64,000 nt of DNA. Origin: Companilactobacillus bobalius. GTDB lineage: Bacteria > Bacillota > Bacilli > Lactobacillales > Lactobacillaceae. This document shows, one piece after another, positions 17,843-27,569 of the stretch. The translations under genes were made by a program, and so were the position numbers. The stretch covers positions 248,001 to 312,000 of the forward strand of contig NZ_LNUA01000031.1 of assembly GCF_009764355.1 (NCBI RefSeq). The letters run 5' to 3'. The notes below the pieces were generated by a model that was not told the DNA's origin, did no database searches, and saw nothing but the letters and a program-made list of their open reading frames with translations. Position 1 is the first letter of the stretch. Every line of letters begins with the position of its first letter.

Positions 17843-18355
17843 ATGAAGAAAACAATCGCCTTTTTAGTATGTGCATTATTAGGAAGTAGTGTCGCTGCAA
17901 CAACTGCAATGACAGATGTTAACGCTGAATCAGTAACTAAGGGGAACTATGCAGAAGTTACACAAACTACTAATATGTATGATCAAAATGGTAATAAGAC
18001 TGATACTTCCGTTCAAAAAGATAGTACATGGAAGGTAAACAAATTACAAAAGATCAACGGAAATGATTACTTCCAAGTTGCTCCTAATCAATTTTTGAGT
18101 ACAGAGGATAGTTTTGCATACAAAAAACGCCAGATGACTATTAAGGTTCAATCATCTGACGATAAGGATGCAGTACGTGTTTATGATCATAATTTGAAAC
18201 AAAGAACAGACGTATCACTTGTGTCCGGAACTAAATGGTACTCCGACTCTGCAATTTATACGTCTCAAGGAATGCCTTTTTTAAGAGTTGCTACAGATAT
18301 GTACGTTGCCATGTTTGACGTTACTGAACAACAATATAAAGCTTCCATCAATTAA
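17843..18355 (+). CDS. Small secreted protein with two SLAP-type modules (paralogue)
   Basis: A 170-residue paralogue of the protein encoded at 17006. A signal peptide covers about residues 1-30 (KKTIAFLVCALLGSSVAA, ending VNAES), and the mature start ESVTKGNYAEV matches ESVTNGSYVEV of its neighbour. Two modules follow, the first ending in YFQVAPNQFL and the second in GMPFLRVATDMYVAMF. There is no anchor motif and no enzyme domain. GAGAGG lies about 8 nt upstream of ATG. The tandem pair probably arose by duplication but has separate regulatory regions, so their expression may differ. A role as wall-bound adhesin or bacteriocin-like factor cannot be decided. Confidence 0.8.
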   Translation: MKKTIAFLVCALLGSSVAATTAMTDVNAESVTKGNYAEVTQTTNMYDQNGNKTDTSVQKDSTWKVNKLQKINGNDYFQVAPNQFLSTEDSFAYKKRQMTIKVQSSDDKDAVRVYDHNLKQRTDVSLVSGTKWYSDSAIYTSQGMPFLRVATDMYVAMFDVTEQQYKASIN

Positions 18356-18385
18356 TTTAATATTCTGTGTGTGAATTATTAATTC

Positions 18386-18425
18386 AAGATGTTTGTGGTA
18401 TGCCGACCACTCACATCTTTTTTTA
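18386..18425 (+). terminator. Terminator of the second small SLAP gene
   Basis: AAGATGT (18386-18392) pairs with ACATCTT (18413-18419); an inner GTGGT/ACCAC extends the stem, and a T run follows. Confidence 0.85.
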
Positions 18426-18643
18426 TTTTATATATCAATCTCATGTACACTGCCATATGTACGTTTAATTTTTATTAGATATATGAGGTGTTTCCTTATT
18501 ACAAGAGATAGTGTACTATCGATTCACTTCTGTTTGGATTCACTTTTTGTAAAAAACTTTTTCCTGAAGTGGAATAAAATTAAGAAACATAAATAAAGCG
18601 TGTTAAATTCAATTAAATAAATTATAAATGGATGTAATGGTCT

Positions 18644-18708
18644 AGTCCTCACTGCAATAATACTCTTAACGATGGTTAATTGGTATATTCCAGTGAGGAC
18701 TTTTTATT
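18644..18708 (+). ncRNA. Isolated terminator-like hairpin, possible small RNA end
   Basis: AGTCCTCACTG (18644-18654) pairs perfectly over 11 bp with CAGTGAGGACT (18691-18701), with a 36-nt loop and TTTTTATTTTT after it. It lies about 290 nt after the previous gene, which already has its own terminator, and about 260 nt before the next start. It therefore looks like the end of an independent short transcript. The rest of 18426-18969 holds no gene or element I recognise. Confidence 0.4.
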
Positions 18709-18969
18709 TTTCATAGTATTACGGGTAAGTTTTGAAAACATTGGTAGAAATTAATTAATAATGCAAATTATTATGTATTTCTTATCGTCAAAAATTTTCG
18801 TGATATAAAAATAGTTATGGAGATTTGTGGCTTAGACGAAAGGTCTATTCAACATAGAAATCACAATAAAGCTTGCTGCTATTGGCATATAAACACTTTC
18901 TTATCAAATATATAGTGATTCATATCTTTGGTATATGGACTGCCTATGACTTAATATCTGTCGTGAAAT

Positions 18970-21930
18970 ATGGAAAAGAGTGATGGAGATATGTTATTAA
19001 ATAAAAAATGCGTATATTTAGGAGCTTCATTATTTTCAGCGGTAACTTTAGCGTCATTGTCTAATCAGACGGTAAAGGCCGATACAACAGGCGACAATGC
19101 CTCGACCACTAGTACCACCAGCACTACGTCTAATAAGGTTACTTCAGCTACGACTGAACCAGTTAGTGCAACGACCTCGAATACAACTCAGGTTGCTGTG
19201 GCCCATTCCACAACTTCTGGAATAAAACCAGCTAGTGCTACTTTGGTTACACCGAAATCTACAACAATTTCAACAGTGTCACCTACTACGGAAACTAATG
19301 CAACTACAAGTAAGCCGGTTACTTTGACTGCCGAAGCAAGCACTACGGTATCAGGATCTGCTTTGACAAGTAATAAGGCTACTGAACCAGCTACTGTTCC
19401 CACAACAAGCAAGCCAGTTACTTCGACTTCTACTATTAATTTAAATCGTGGAGCTACAACGACAACACCAGTTTCGCCAATGCTTGCAACTAAATCAACG
19501 ACTAGCTCTAGTACTATAACTCCAACTTCAGCAAGTTCTTATACCTTACCAAACAATGTGTCTGACAGCACGGAGGTTAACTTCACTGATCCATTTTTGA
19601 ATTATATGGTCAAAAGTGAATTTGGATTGAAATCGACAGATCCATTAACAGTAAGTGATGTTAAAAATTTTGGTGGTAATATATTGAATTTGGTAGGTGA
19701 TTTCTATTATGGAAATATGCCTAATACTGTTACAAATACCTATGTAACGAGTTTTGATGGAATGCAATATTTAAATTATTTGCCAGCAGGAACGGATGTT
19801 GCTTTATCGGTTAATGTTTCTTCAGCGCCAACTTCTAATCTCGACTTGACGCCGATGAATGGGTTGAAATTTGAATCACTTGACTTATTTGGAAATTATA
19901 GTGATCCAGCATATAAGGAAATTTCACTCAGTCAATTGTCTAAGTTAAATATTAGTGATGTAGACGAGTTGGGACTTCATGGTACTGGAAGCATTGCCAT
20001 CAATGATGGAATTAATAATCAGGAGTTGAAAATGATAGCACCAACTCTTGTAGAAATTGCTAACAAGGGTGGAGCTATTTATTTGGGTAATTCTTCAATT
20101 ACTGATTTTTCACCATTGAATGGAATTGATAAAACAAAGCCAGCTTATTTAAATATCATCAATAATGTTTATGATCCAAATCCGGTTTATGCAGTGGACA
20201 AGCAACCAATCAGTTTTACAGCTGAGCATGTTACGGGGCTTTATGGGACTGATTTGTCGTCAGGATACAATTATTCGAGTTCTGTCCCAGCAGAGGATTT
20301 GGATGATGGAGATTTGGAACATGTCAGTGGGGATGAGTATAAATTGGTTAATGCTGATAGTTCTGCAAAGAATTTAGTCTACGGATATTTAAATGATTAT
20401 TCGAAATCCGATTCTTATATCCATACGACTTACGGTAATGTTAGTTTCATTTATGCTGGCACAATGGCCCGTCCGATTATTTGGCAAGCTCATCCCACTG
20501 TAACGCTCAATTATGAAAATGAGGACGGTTCGCCAATAGCTGTTAACGGATCTGACTTAACTAAAGTGGTTGATGGAACAACAATTGGTGATTCTTATGA
20601 CCTTACTGCCGATACAAATTTGGCAGGTTACACTTTTGTGGGAGATCCTTATGCGTTGAAGGGAACCTATTCGCAAGATCCACAAGTCATTGATTTGAAA
20701 TTCAGAGCTAATCCAGTGGTTACACCACTAGTAAATGGAGTTACAACTACAGCAGCTAAACCAATCTCTATTACTAGGGGTGACGTTGATTTGAATGTCT
20801 TAGCTGTTTCTAATAAGCCAGTTTATACTTATGATTCAACTGGAAAACCAACTGGTAAAGAAGTTATTTTAACAGATACTACTATTAAAGAGTCAGCTGA
20901 AATAAATGGTGACTTATATTATAAGATTGGACCAGATGAATGGGTCTTGGCTGATGAATTTAATCCTTATACGACTGATGATGGGATAGCAAAAACATTT
21001 GATGAATCATATACTCCATTAGTCGATTCTACGGGCAAAACAATTGATTTGACGTTGGGACCCAGTACTTTTTGGAAATACGATAAGGTCGTTGAAATTA
21101 AGGGTAATAAGTATTACGAAGTTGGAACCAACAATTTCTTAGCAATCGATAAGAGTTTGCCATTTATACCAGTTAGCGACTTGAATTTGACAGTTAAGGA
21201 TGCTGCGGTAGTTTATGATTCTAAAGGCGAAAAGGTAGGTAAAGTTTTACCAAGTAGCAGTAATTGGAGAACTGATGGTATAGCTGTTATTGGGGGCATA
21301 CCAATGTACCATGTCGGTGCTAATGAATGGGTCGACGCTCAATCTGTAAATACTTATCAACCAGTTAACTTTATATACCATAATATTTATTCAACCTATA
21401 TTTATAACAGGGATGGACAGATGACTATGGAGATGCTTAGTCCTAAAACATCTTGGAAAGTAGATAGAATTGTTTATATTAATGGTTCTAGGTTTTATCG
21501 TGTTGGTGTTAATGAATACGTTATGGACTACACGACGGACACATCCAGCAGCATGGGAGTATTCATTTCTACACCTGAATCAAAAGTTCATGTAGCTAAG
21601 GAAGCACATCTCTATGATGAAAGAGGTGCGGCTTTAACCAAGACAGTATCTGCTGGTAGTATTTTGTCAACTGATGGTTATGAGAATATCGGTGGTCAAA
21701 TGATGTACCGTGTAGGAAATGATGAGTTTGTTAGTTTCAAAGATTTACAATCTTATACTGTAGAAAAAAATGTGGTTTCCGTGGCAGTCAATACACCGCT
21801 CTATGATAGTAAGGGTGAACTTCTAGACGTATTCCTTCCGATGAATAGTTTATGGAGATGCGATAAAATTGTAACAATTGGTGGTCACAGGTATATTCGT
21901 GTTGCAACGGATGAATTTATTAAAGAATAA
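18970..21930 (+). CDS. Large surface protein: Thr/Ser stalk, LRR-like, MucBP and six SLAP modules
   Basis: A 986-residue exported protein, probably an adhesin. A signal peptide (about residues 8-38, ending VKAD) is followed by a Thr/Ser-rich low-complexity region (38-190). An internalin-like leucine-rich region (about 195-420) has VNFTDPFLNYMV and repeated D-L-x-x-L patterns. A MucBP-like domain (about 505-580) starts VTLNYENEDGSPI. Six tandem SLAP-type modules (about 595-986) end in segments such as YYKIGPDEW, YYEVGTNNF and YIRVATDEF. There is no LPXTG, so wall binding is through the SLAP modules. Start: ATG 18970 or ATG 18991; the latter has a poorly spaced GGAG, and both keep the signal peptide. 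It may share regulation with the upstream small SLAP genes. Confidence 0.85.
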   Translation: MEKSDGDMLLNKKCVYLGASLFSAVTLASLSNQTVKADTTGDNASTTSTTSTTSNKVTSATTEPVSATTSNTTQVAVAHSTTSGIKPASATLVTPKSTTISTVSPTTETNATTSKPVTLTAEASTTVSGSALTSNKATEPATVPTTSKPVTSTSTINLNRGATTTTPVSPMLATKSTTSSSTITPTSASSYTLPNNVSDSTEVNFTDPFLNYMVKSEFGLKSTDPLTVSDVKNFGGNILNLVGDFYYGNMPNTVTNTYVTSFDGMQYLNYLPAGTDVALSVNVSSAPTSNLDLTPMNGLKFESLDLFGNYSDPAYKEISLSQLSKLNISDVDELGLHGTGSIAINDGINNQELKMIAPTLVEIANKGGAIYLGNSSITDFSPLNGIDKTKPAYLNIINNVYDPNPVYAVDKQPISFTAEHVTGLYGTDLSSGYNYSSSVPAEDLDDGDLEHVSGDEYKLVNADSSAKNLVYGYLNDYSKSDSYIHTTYGNVSFIYAGTMARPIIWQAHPTVTLNYENEDGSPIAVNGSDLTKVVDGTTIGDSYDLTADTNLAGYTFVGDPYALKGTYSQDPQVIDLKFRANPVVTPLVNGVTTTAAKPISITRGDVDLNVLAVSNKPVYTYDSTGKPTGKEVILTDTTIKESAEINGDLYYKIGPDEWVLADEFNPYTTDDGIAKTFDESYTPLVDSTGKTIDLTLGPSTFWKYDKVVEIKGNKYYEVGTNNFLAIDKSLPFIPVSDLNLTVKDAAVVYDSKGEKVGKVLPSSSNWRTDGIAVIGGIPMYHVGANEWVDAQSVNTYQPVNFIYHNIYSTYIYNRDGQMTMEMLSPKTSWKVDRIVYINGSRFYRVGVNEYVMDYTTDTSSSMGVFISTPESKVHVAKEAHLYDERGAALTKTVSAGSILSTDGYENIGGQMMYRVGNDEFVSFKDLQSYTVEKNVVSVAVNTPLYDSKGELLDVFLPMNSLWRCDKIVTIGGHRYIRVATDEFIKE

Positions 21931-21940
21931 TTTGGAACGA

Positions 21941-21982
21941 AAAAAGCCGATTGAACTCAATAGCGAGCTCGATCGGCTTTTT
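21941..21982. terminator. Terminator between the surface protein and the convergent membrane protein
   Basis: AAAAAGCCGAT pairs with ATCGGCTTTTT, and an inner GAGCTC lies near the loop. The A/T symmetry allows use in both directions. Confidence 0.82.
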
Positions 21983-22026
21983 GTGTACGGTATGTTTAAT
22001 GAAATTATTAACCATACAAAATATTT

Positions 22027-23427
22027 TTACTTATTATCTTTTGCTTGAATCAATTTAACTTTTTTTAGAATTTGTTTATCGAAAGCACGCATGTAATCGT
22101 CATGAGTCTTAAATTTCTTACCTTTTAATTTGCGCATGGCGTCGGTCCAATCCCAATAGTTGATTGGAATCATGTTACGATCTTTATTCTTAACGTATAA
22201 CTCAGAGAAGTTATTGTCATTTTGAATTGGAGCTGTTAACCAAATGTACTTATCGCTTCTATATTGTAAGAAGTATTGGTCGTCACGAGTAATAGTATTT
22301 TGATATTGTGAATATTGAATTTGCATATCAAAGGTCTTGCCGTAATCGTGTGATAGGTAATCCATACGGACGCCTAGACAAAGTGTCAATAAAGCAAATA
22401 CTGGTAGAAGAATTTTTTCGTAATTGTTAAAGAAAATATCTAAATTGATGGTGAAAATTGTAACTAAGAAGACGTAACTAGCAAACATACATCTTGAACC
22501 AAATGGTGATACGACGATGAATGGGGCAATGGCTACGTAAGTTGATAGTAGTAATGCAAAGTTAGCAATTTTTTGTTTAGTGTTATTAATTTTAAGACTG
22601 TAAAGAATCATAAAGATGGTAAATGCCAATACCAATGTACCAACGACAATCAAATGTTTTGGTGTATAAGTAATCTTTAAGTAATTGAAGAGGGTATCTT
22701 TAGAACCATTGCTTACAGAACGGTAGGCATCTGAACCTAAGAGAATTTTGATGTAAGCTCCATTGATGAACATTAGGATGGCACCAAGAATATTACCAGC
22801 TAAGATAAGATTCAAGACTTTTTTGAATTGTTCACCAAAATGTTTTCTGAAGAAGATCCAAACTAAAACAACATTAAAGCAGTTTAATAAGGTGATATGT
22901 TCAGCAAAGAATTGTGTAGCTACTGAAGCTAAGAAAATAAGAATCATACTTGTTCGATAATAATGAACATTTTTATTGTCATAATTCTTTAGAACTAAAT
23001 AAAGTAGAAATAGTGGGAAAATTGCTGAAGGTAAGTAGTTAGCAAACCCAGCATGCCAACCCAAGATTTGTTTGAAAATCATAACCGGACTTAAAAGAAT
23101 AAGTGCAGCCGCTAAGGCTGATGAAACTAAACCGATATTTTTTTCAGGTGTAATTTGTTCACGAATCTTTTGAATCAGATAGACAATGGTTGTGGGGAAG
23201 ATCCCATAGGCCATGAAAGCAACCGGCTTGATTTTAGTCATACTGATAACTAAAAGGTCTCCCAGATAGCGACCATCATAATAGGTAAAGATTCCATGTG
23301 GGAAATAGTTACTTCCAAAGTAGGTTCCCCAGTGTAAATCGTCACCAAGAAGCGGCATCCAAAGACCAATTAGGCCGAAGATGATAAATAATATGAAATA
23401 AAAACTGAGTTTAGCTGTTCTTGTCAT
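22027..23427 (-). CDS. GT-C-like polytopic membrane protein, DUF6056-type
   Basis: A 466-residue membrane protein with about 11-12 hydrophobic segments. The first extracytoplasmic loop has LLGDDLHWGTYF, the Asp-Asp position where GT-C glycosyltransferases carry the catalytic acid, followed by YYDGRYLGDL. The C-terminal roughly 90 residues are soluble (YSQYQNTITRDDQYFLQYRSD). It resembles DUF6056 or GtrII-like transferases that move sugars from polyprenyl phosphate to surface glycans. ATG at 23427 is used because AAAGGATG lies 4-10 nt upstream; a longer frame lacks a signal. It is convergent with the large Ser/Thr-rich surface protein, which raises the untested idea that it glycosylates that protein or the wall polymer. 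Confidence 0.65.
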   Translation of the reverse strand: MTRTAKLSFYFILFIIFGLIGLWMPLLGDDLHWGTYFGSNYFPHGIFTYYDGRYLGDLLVISMTKIKPVAFMAYGIFPTTIVYLIQKIREQITPEKNIGLVSSALAAALILLSPVMIFKQILGWHAGFANYLPSAIFPLFLLYLVLKNYDNKNVHYYRTSMILIFLASVATQFFAEHITLLNCFNVVLVWIFFRKHFGEQFKKVLNLILAGNILGAILMFINGAYIKILLGSDAYRSVSNGSKDTLFNYLKITYTPKHLIVVGTLVLAFTIFMILYSLKINNTKQKIANFALLLSTYVAIAPFIVVSPFGSRCMFASYVFLVTIFTINLDIFFNNYEKILLPVFALLTLCLGVRMDYLSHDYGKTFDMQIQYSQYQNTITRDDQYFLQYRSDKYIWLTAPIQNDNNFSELYVKNKDRNMIPINYWDWTDAMRKLKGKKFKTHDDYMRAFDKQILKKVKLIQAKDNK

Positions 23428-23555
23428 AATACATCCTTTGAAGTTTCTTTTACTAAGGATATATTTTATCATGATTTACACCAATATGAATCCCTACTTG
23501 CAGTAAATAACTTCATATTGATAAGATTATTAAAAATAATAAGGTGGATGGAATT

Positions 23556-24434
23556 ATGAAAAAGATTGTTGTACTAGGTTCAATTAATGTGGATACTATT
23601 TTAAATATTCCACGATTACCTTTACCAGGTGAAACTATGGCAATGGGTGATCAATCCACTGCCGGCGGTGGAAAGGGTGCTAATCAGGCGATTGCTGCAG
23701 TTCGTGCCGGTGCAGAAACGACCTTCATAGCTAAAGTGGGAAAGGATCATTCAGCAGATTTTATGTTGGATACTTTCAAAAAAGATGGTTTAAAAACGGA
23801 TCACATTACGGTTGATTCAAAAGCTGGTACAGGTAAAGCCTATATTCTATTAGATGAAAAAGGTCAAAACAGTATTTTAATTTATGGTGGTGCTAATCAA
23901 ACTATTACAGTAGACGATGTGGAAAATGCTCGGGATGCAATTGAAAATGCCGATTGTTTAATTTCTCAATTTGAAACACCATTGGCTGCAACATTGGCTG
24001 CTTTCCAAATTGCCAAGAAAAATAATGTTGTAACAATATTGAATCCGGCACCAGCAAAAACCGATATTATTGTTCCAAATGAAACTGAAGCAGGCGCTAT
24101 AACAGGCATAAAGACGGTCGATAGAAAATCAATTATAAATTCTGCCATTAAATTGAATAAAATGGGCATAAAGCGTGTTATAATAACTGTTGGTAGCAGG
24201 GGATCGCTTTATTACACTGATGGTAAAGAATCTTTTGTGGACGCTTACAAAGTTTCTGCGGTTGACACGACTGCAGCTGGTGATACATTCATTGGTTATT
24301 TAGCCGCTAAGTTGGATTCCGACTTAGCTAATATGGTTGAAGCAATGAGGTTTGCTAGCAAGGCCTCGTCAATGGCAGTTCAAGTAAAAGGTGCACAGAA
24401 TTCAATTCCTTACGTTGATGATGTAAAAATTTAA
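23556..24434 (+). CDS. rbsK: Ribokinase (PfkB family)
   Basis: A 292-residue sugar kinase that phosphorylates ribose at O5. The PfkB signatures GSINVDTILNIPRLPLPGET (start) and GGGKGANQAIAA bind sugar. NPAPAK and the C-terminal DTTAAGDTFIGYLAAK bind ATP, with the catalytic Asp in AAGD. ATG at 23556 is chosen since AAGGTGG lies about 10 nt upstream; an ATG 12 nt earlier would sit in that signal. No rbsD, rbsU or ribose regulator is adjacent, so nucleoside or external ribose use cannot be distinguished. A closely related PfkB sugar kinase is possible, but the motifs favour ribokinase. Confidence 0.88.
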   Translation: MKKIVVLGSINVDTILNIPRLPLPGETMAMGDQSTAGGGKGANQAIAAVRAGAETTFIAKVGKDHSADFMLDTFKKDGLKTDHITVDSKAGTGKAYILLDEKGQNSILIYGGANQTITVDDVENARDAIENADCLISQFETPLAATLAAFQIAKKNNVVTILNPAPAKTDIIVPNETEAGAITGIKTVDRKSIINSAIKLNKMGIKRVIITVGSRGSLYYTDGKESFVDAYKVSAVDTTAAGDTFIGYLAAKLDSDLANMVEAMRFASKASSMAVQVKGAQNSIPYVDDVKI

Positions 24435-24465
24435 ACGTTTATAGGGGAAACTTATATATACTTGA

Positions 24466-24494
24466 TTGTAATAAGTTGTTAATCATGTTACTAT
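24466..24494 (+). promoter_or_regulatory. Promoter of the cold-shock gene with a long leader
   Basis: TTGTAA (24466-24471), a 17-nt spacer and TACTAT (24489-24494) imply a leader of about 120 nt before the ATG. Long structured leaders are a known feature of csp genes and control translation by temperature. Confidence 0.5.
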
Positions 24495-24622
24495 AGTAGT
24501 TGTATTTTTGAATGGTGAATGGTTCGGATGGTTTGAATGTTTCGTACTTTAGACTTTCTTCCATAATGTACCACGATATAATGCACAACTAATATATTAT
24601 TTATTTTCAGGAGGATTCTCTT

Positions 24623-24823
24623 ATGGAACACGGAACAGTTAAATGGTTTAACGCAGAAAAAGGCTATGGTTTTATTACTCGCGAAGACGGTAGTGACGTA
24701 TTTGTTCACTTCTCAGCTATTCAAGGCGACGGTTACAAGACCCTTGAAGAAGGCCAAGCAGTTACTTTCGATATCGAAGATAGCGATCGCGGACCACAAG
24801 CTTCAAACGTTGTTAAGGACTAA
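24623..24823 (+). CDS. csp: Cold-shock protein, single CSD
   Basis: A 66-residue single-stranded nucleic-acid-binding OB-fold protein that acts as an RNA chaperone. RNP1 (KGYGFI, residues 13-18) and RNP2 (VFVHF, about 26-30) are intact, as is the GTVKWFN start. AGGAGG lies 8-13 nt before the ATG, a strong ribosome binding site. Codon use looks optimised (GAAGAC, AAC, GGC), fitting high expression. The leader is about 120 nt and AT-rich. The gene is monocistronic with a strong terminator. Confidence 0.97.
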   Translation: MEHGTVKWFNAEKGYGFITREDGSDVFVHFSAIQGDGYKTLEEGQAVTFDIEDSDRGPQASNVVKD

Positions 24824-24855
24824 TTAAATAAAACTTTAATAAACTTTGAACTTTT

Positions 24856-24885
24856 AAGCTAACCCAACGGGTTAGCTTTTTTTTT
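24856..24885 (+). terminator. Terminator of csp
   Basis: AAGCTAACCC (24856-24865), loop AAC, GGGTTAGCTT (24869-24878): a perfect 10-bp stem with nine or more T. Confidence 0.95.
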
Positions 24886-24973
24886 ACACAATTTTAAAAT
24901 CTTTACTTATTATTTACAGTATTTATACATTGCTAGTCTATCATTAATATTTAAAAATTAAGGATGATAAGTA

Positions 24974-26173
24974 ATGCAGGAGACTTGGAAGAGAAATTTT
25001 AGAATACTTTGGTTTGGTAGTTTGATAACTGGTTTAGGAAATGCAATGACCTTACCGTTTATTGTTCTGTTTATCGAAACATTGGGTGATTTCAATAGAA
25101 CAGAATTAAATCTTTTAGGCGCGGCAGCCTTTTCTTTAACTTATTTGAGTAAAGCCTTGGTTTCACCACTTTGGGGAAAATTAGCAGATCTTAAAGGTAG
25201 AAAATTAATGTGTTTACGAGCGTCAGGGGTTATGACTTTTACTATTCTAATGGTTGGTCTATCTCCAAATGTTTGGTTCTTATTATTTTTTCGAGCAATG
25301 CAAGGGGCCTTTTCTGGATATATTAATAATGCCAATGCGTTAATGTCAGTTTCGGCACCCGTAAAGATTCGTGGTCGCGTGATGAGTAAATTAATTACTG
25401 GTGATATTACCGGATTATTGATTGGTCCTTTAATAGGTGGTTTTTTGGCTACAACTGTTGGCTATCGAGGAGCCTTTTTTGTTACTAGTTTTATGATGGC
25501 CGTAGTTTTTTTAACCACGTTGATTGGAGTAAAAGAAGATTTTGTACCTATTACTAAAAAAGAATTACAACCAGTTTTACCTATTATGAAGAAGATTGGT
25601 TGGCAATTCTTTTTGGCCCTATTTGGGTCTCTCTTAGCGGTTCAAGCGACAACTAATGCAATTACACCGATGATCAGTCTTTTGGTCAGAGAAATCGATT
25701 CTACTAGCAATAACTTAGTAATTATCACAGGAATAGTTTCGGCGGCACCGGGGTTGGCAACAATTGTTATGGCTGGATTAGTAGGGCGATTGATTGATAA
25801 ATTGGGAGCTTTAAAAAGTATGCTGATATTTTTAACATCAGCAATTATTTGTTTGATTTTAACAAGTATGGTTCAAAATATCTGGGAATTAATAGTTCTA
25901 CGGTTCGTTCTGGGAATTTCTGATGCGGCATTGATTCCGTCGATTCAGGTCCTAACCATACAAAATGTCCCTAACTCTATATTTGGACGGATTTTCAGTT
26001 ATAATCAATCAGCACAGGCAATGGGAAATGTCCTAGGCCCGATGCTGGCAGCCGTAATAGCAACTGGTTTTGGATACAAGAGTATTTTTCTATTCTCTGC
26101 AATTATTGAAATTTTAGCTTTGATGGCTTGGTTGATTTATTCAAAACAGCATCAATTTAAATCAAAAATTTGA
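24974..26173 (+). CDS. MFS transporter, drug-efflux type
   Basis: A 399-residue major facilitator with 12 predicted helices. Motif A between helices 2 and 3 reads GKLADLKGRK, and a motif-C-like stretch (GLLIGPLIGGFLATTVGYRGAFF) in helix 5 marks an antiporter. It resembles MdtG-type multidrug or solute exporters. ATG at 24974 follows AAGGATGAT. It is not in an operon; a separate gene starts 96 nt downstream. The substrate is unknown, and sugar or metabolite export cannot be excluded. Confidence 0.82.
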   Translation: MQETWKRNFRILWFGSLITGLGNAMTLPFIVLFIETLGDFNRTELNLLGAAAFSLTYLSKALVSPLWGKLADLKGRKLMCLRASGVMTFTILMVGLSPNVWFLLFFRAMQGAFSGYINNANALMSVSAPVKIRGRVMSKLITGDITGLLIGPLIGGFLATTVGYRGAFFVTSFMMAVVFLTTLIGVKEDFVPITKKELQPVLPIMKKIGWQFFLALFGSLLAVQATTNAITPMISLLVREIDSTSNNLVIITGIVSAAPGLATIVMAGLVGRLIDKLGALKSMLIFLTSAIICLILTSMVQNIWELIVLRFVLGISDAALIPSIQVLTIQNVPNSIFGRIFSYNQSAQAMGNVLGPMLAAVIATGFGYKSIFLFSAIIEILALMAWLIYSKQHQFKSKI

Positions 26174-26269
26174 GAACCTAAATGATTTTTAAAATTATTT
26201 TTCAAATCACAAAATTTTCAAAGTTATCGGCTATAATTAGAGTTAATAAACTTAAAAGGGATAGATCAA

Positions 26270-26917
26270 TTGCCACAAAAGAAAAGATATACAGTACACC
26301 GAAATTATCGGCGTAAACGTAGTAGAAAAAATAATAATACGACCTTAATTTTATTAGCAATTGTTGCTGTATTTGTTATCAGCTTCTTTGGATACAGGCG
26401 ATATGTCCAGTACAAAAGAGAAACACAAGTTGAGATGGTTCAGCAAAGTCACGCAGCTTTCATAAAAAAGGTTTCACCGTATGCGGTCGAATTAGGCCAA
26501 ACTTACGGAGTTTTACCTAGTATTACGATTGCTCAGGCTATTTTGGAAAGTGACTGGGGCTCTAGTACTTTAGCTAGTCAGTACAATAACTATTTTGGTA
26601 TCAAGGGTGACGATCCTTCGAATACAAAAGTTTTACAGACTAAAGAGTATACTGATGGCCAGTGGGTAACAATCAACGGGCGTTTCCGAGTTTATTCGGA
26701 TTTTCGTGAGTCAATGAGGGATCATACAAAGCTCTTGGTCAATGGTACGTCGTGGAATTCGCAGCAATACAAGCAAGTTCTACAATCGAAGGATTATATT
26801 GATGCAGCGGTGGCATTGCAAACAGATGGATATGCGACCGATCCGGGTTATACAAGTAAAATTATTCGGATTATACAAAAATATAATCTTAAAAAGTACG
26901 ATGAAGGTATCAAGTGA
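26270..26917 (+). CDS. Membrane-anchored GH73 peptidoglycan hydrolase
   Basis: A 215-residue cell-wall enzyme. A basic N-terminal tail (RRKRSRK) and one transmembrane anchor (about residues 27-45, LILLAIVAVFVISFFGY) precede the glucosaminidase (GH73) domain. The catalytic Glu is in AQAILESDWGSS (about residue 95), followed by NNYFGIKG and the RVYSDFRESMRDH segment. It is expected to cleave GlcNAc-MurNAc bonds in peptidoglycan. TTG at 26270 is the start, with AAAGGGAT 8 nt upstream. No SLAP, LysM or SH3 binding domain is present, so the membrane anchor alone holds it at the surface. Confidence 0.88.
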   Translation: MPQKKRYTVHRNYRRKRSRKNNNTTLILLAIVAVFVISFFGYRRYVQYKRETQVEMVQQSHAAFIKKVSPYAVELGQTYGVLPSITIAQAILESDWGSSTLASQYNNYFGIKGDDPSNTKVLQTKEYTDGQWVTINGRFRVYSDFRESMRDHTKLLVNGTSWNSQQYKQVLQSKDYIDAAVALQTDGYATDPGYTSKIIRIIQKYNLKKYDEGIK

Positions 26918-26953
26918 AAAACAAAGTATGATAGACTCTAATTATTCTATTAA

Positions 26954-27550
<597 letters not shown>

Positions 27551-27569
27551 AAATTAAGAAGGTGGAATT

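Noticed and set aside
18393..18596. 67-codon frame in the surface-protein gap
   Set aside because: It starts inside a terminator stem, lacks a ribosome binding site, and its hydrophobicity comes from AT-rich DNA.
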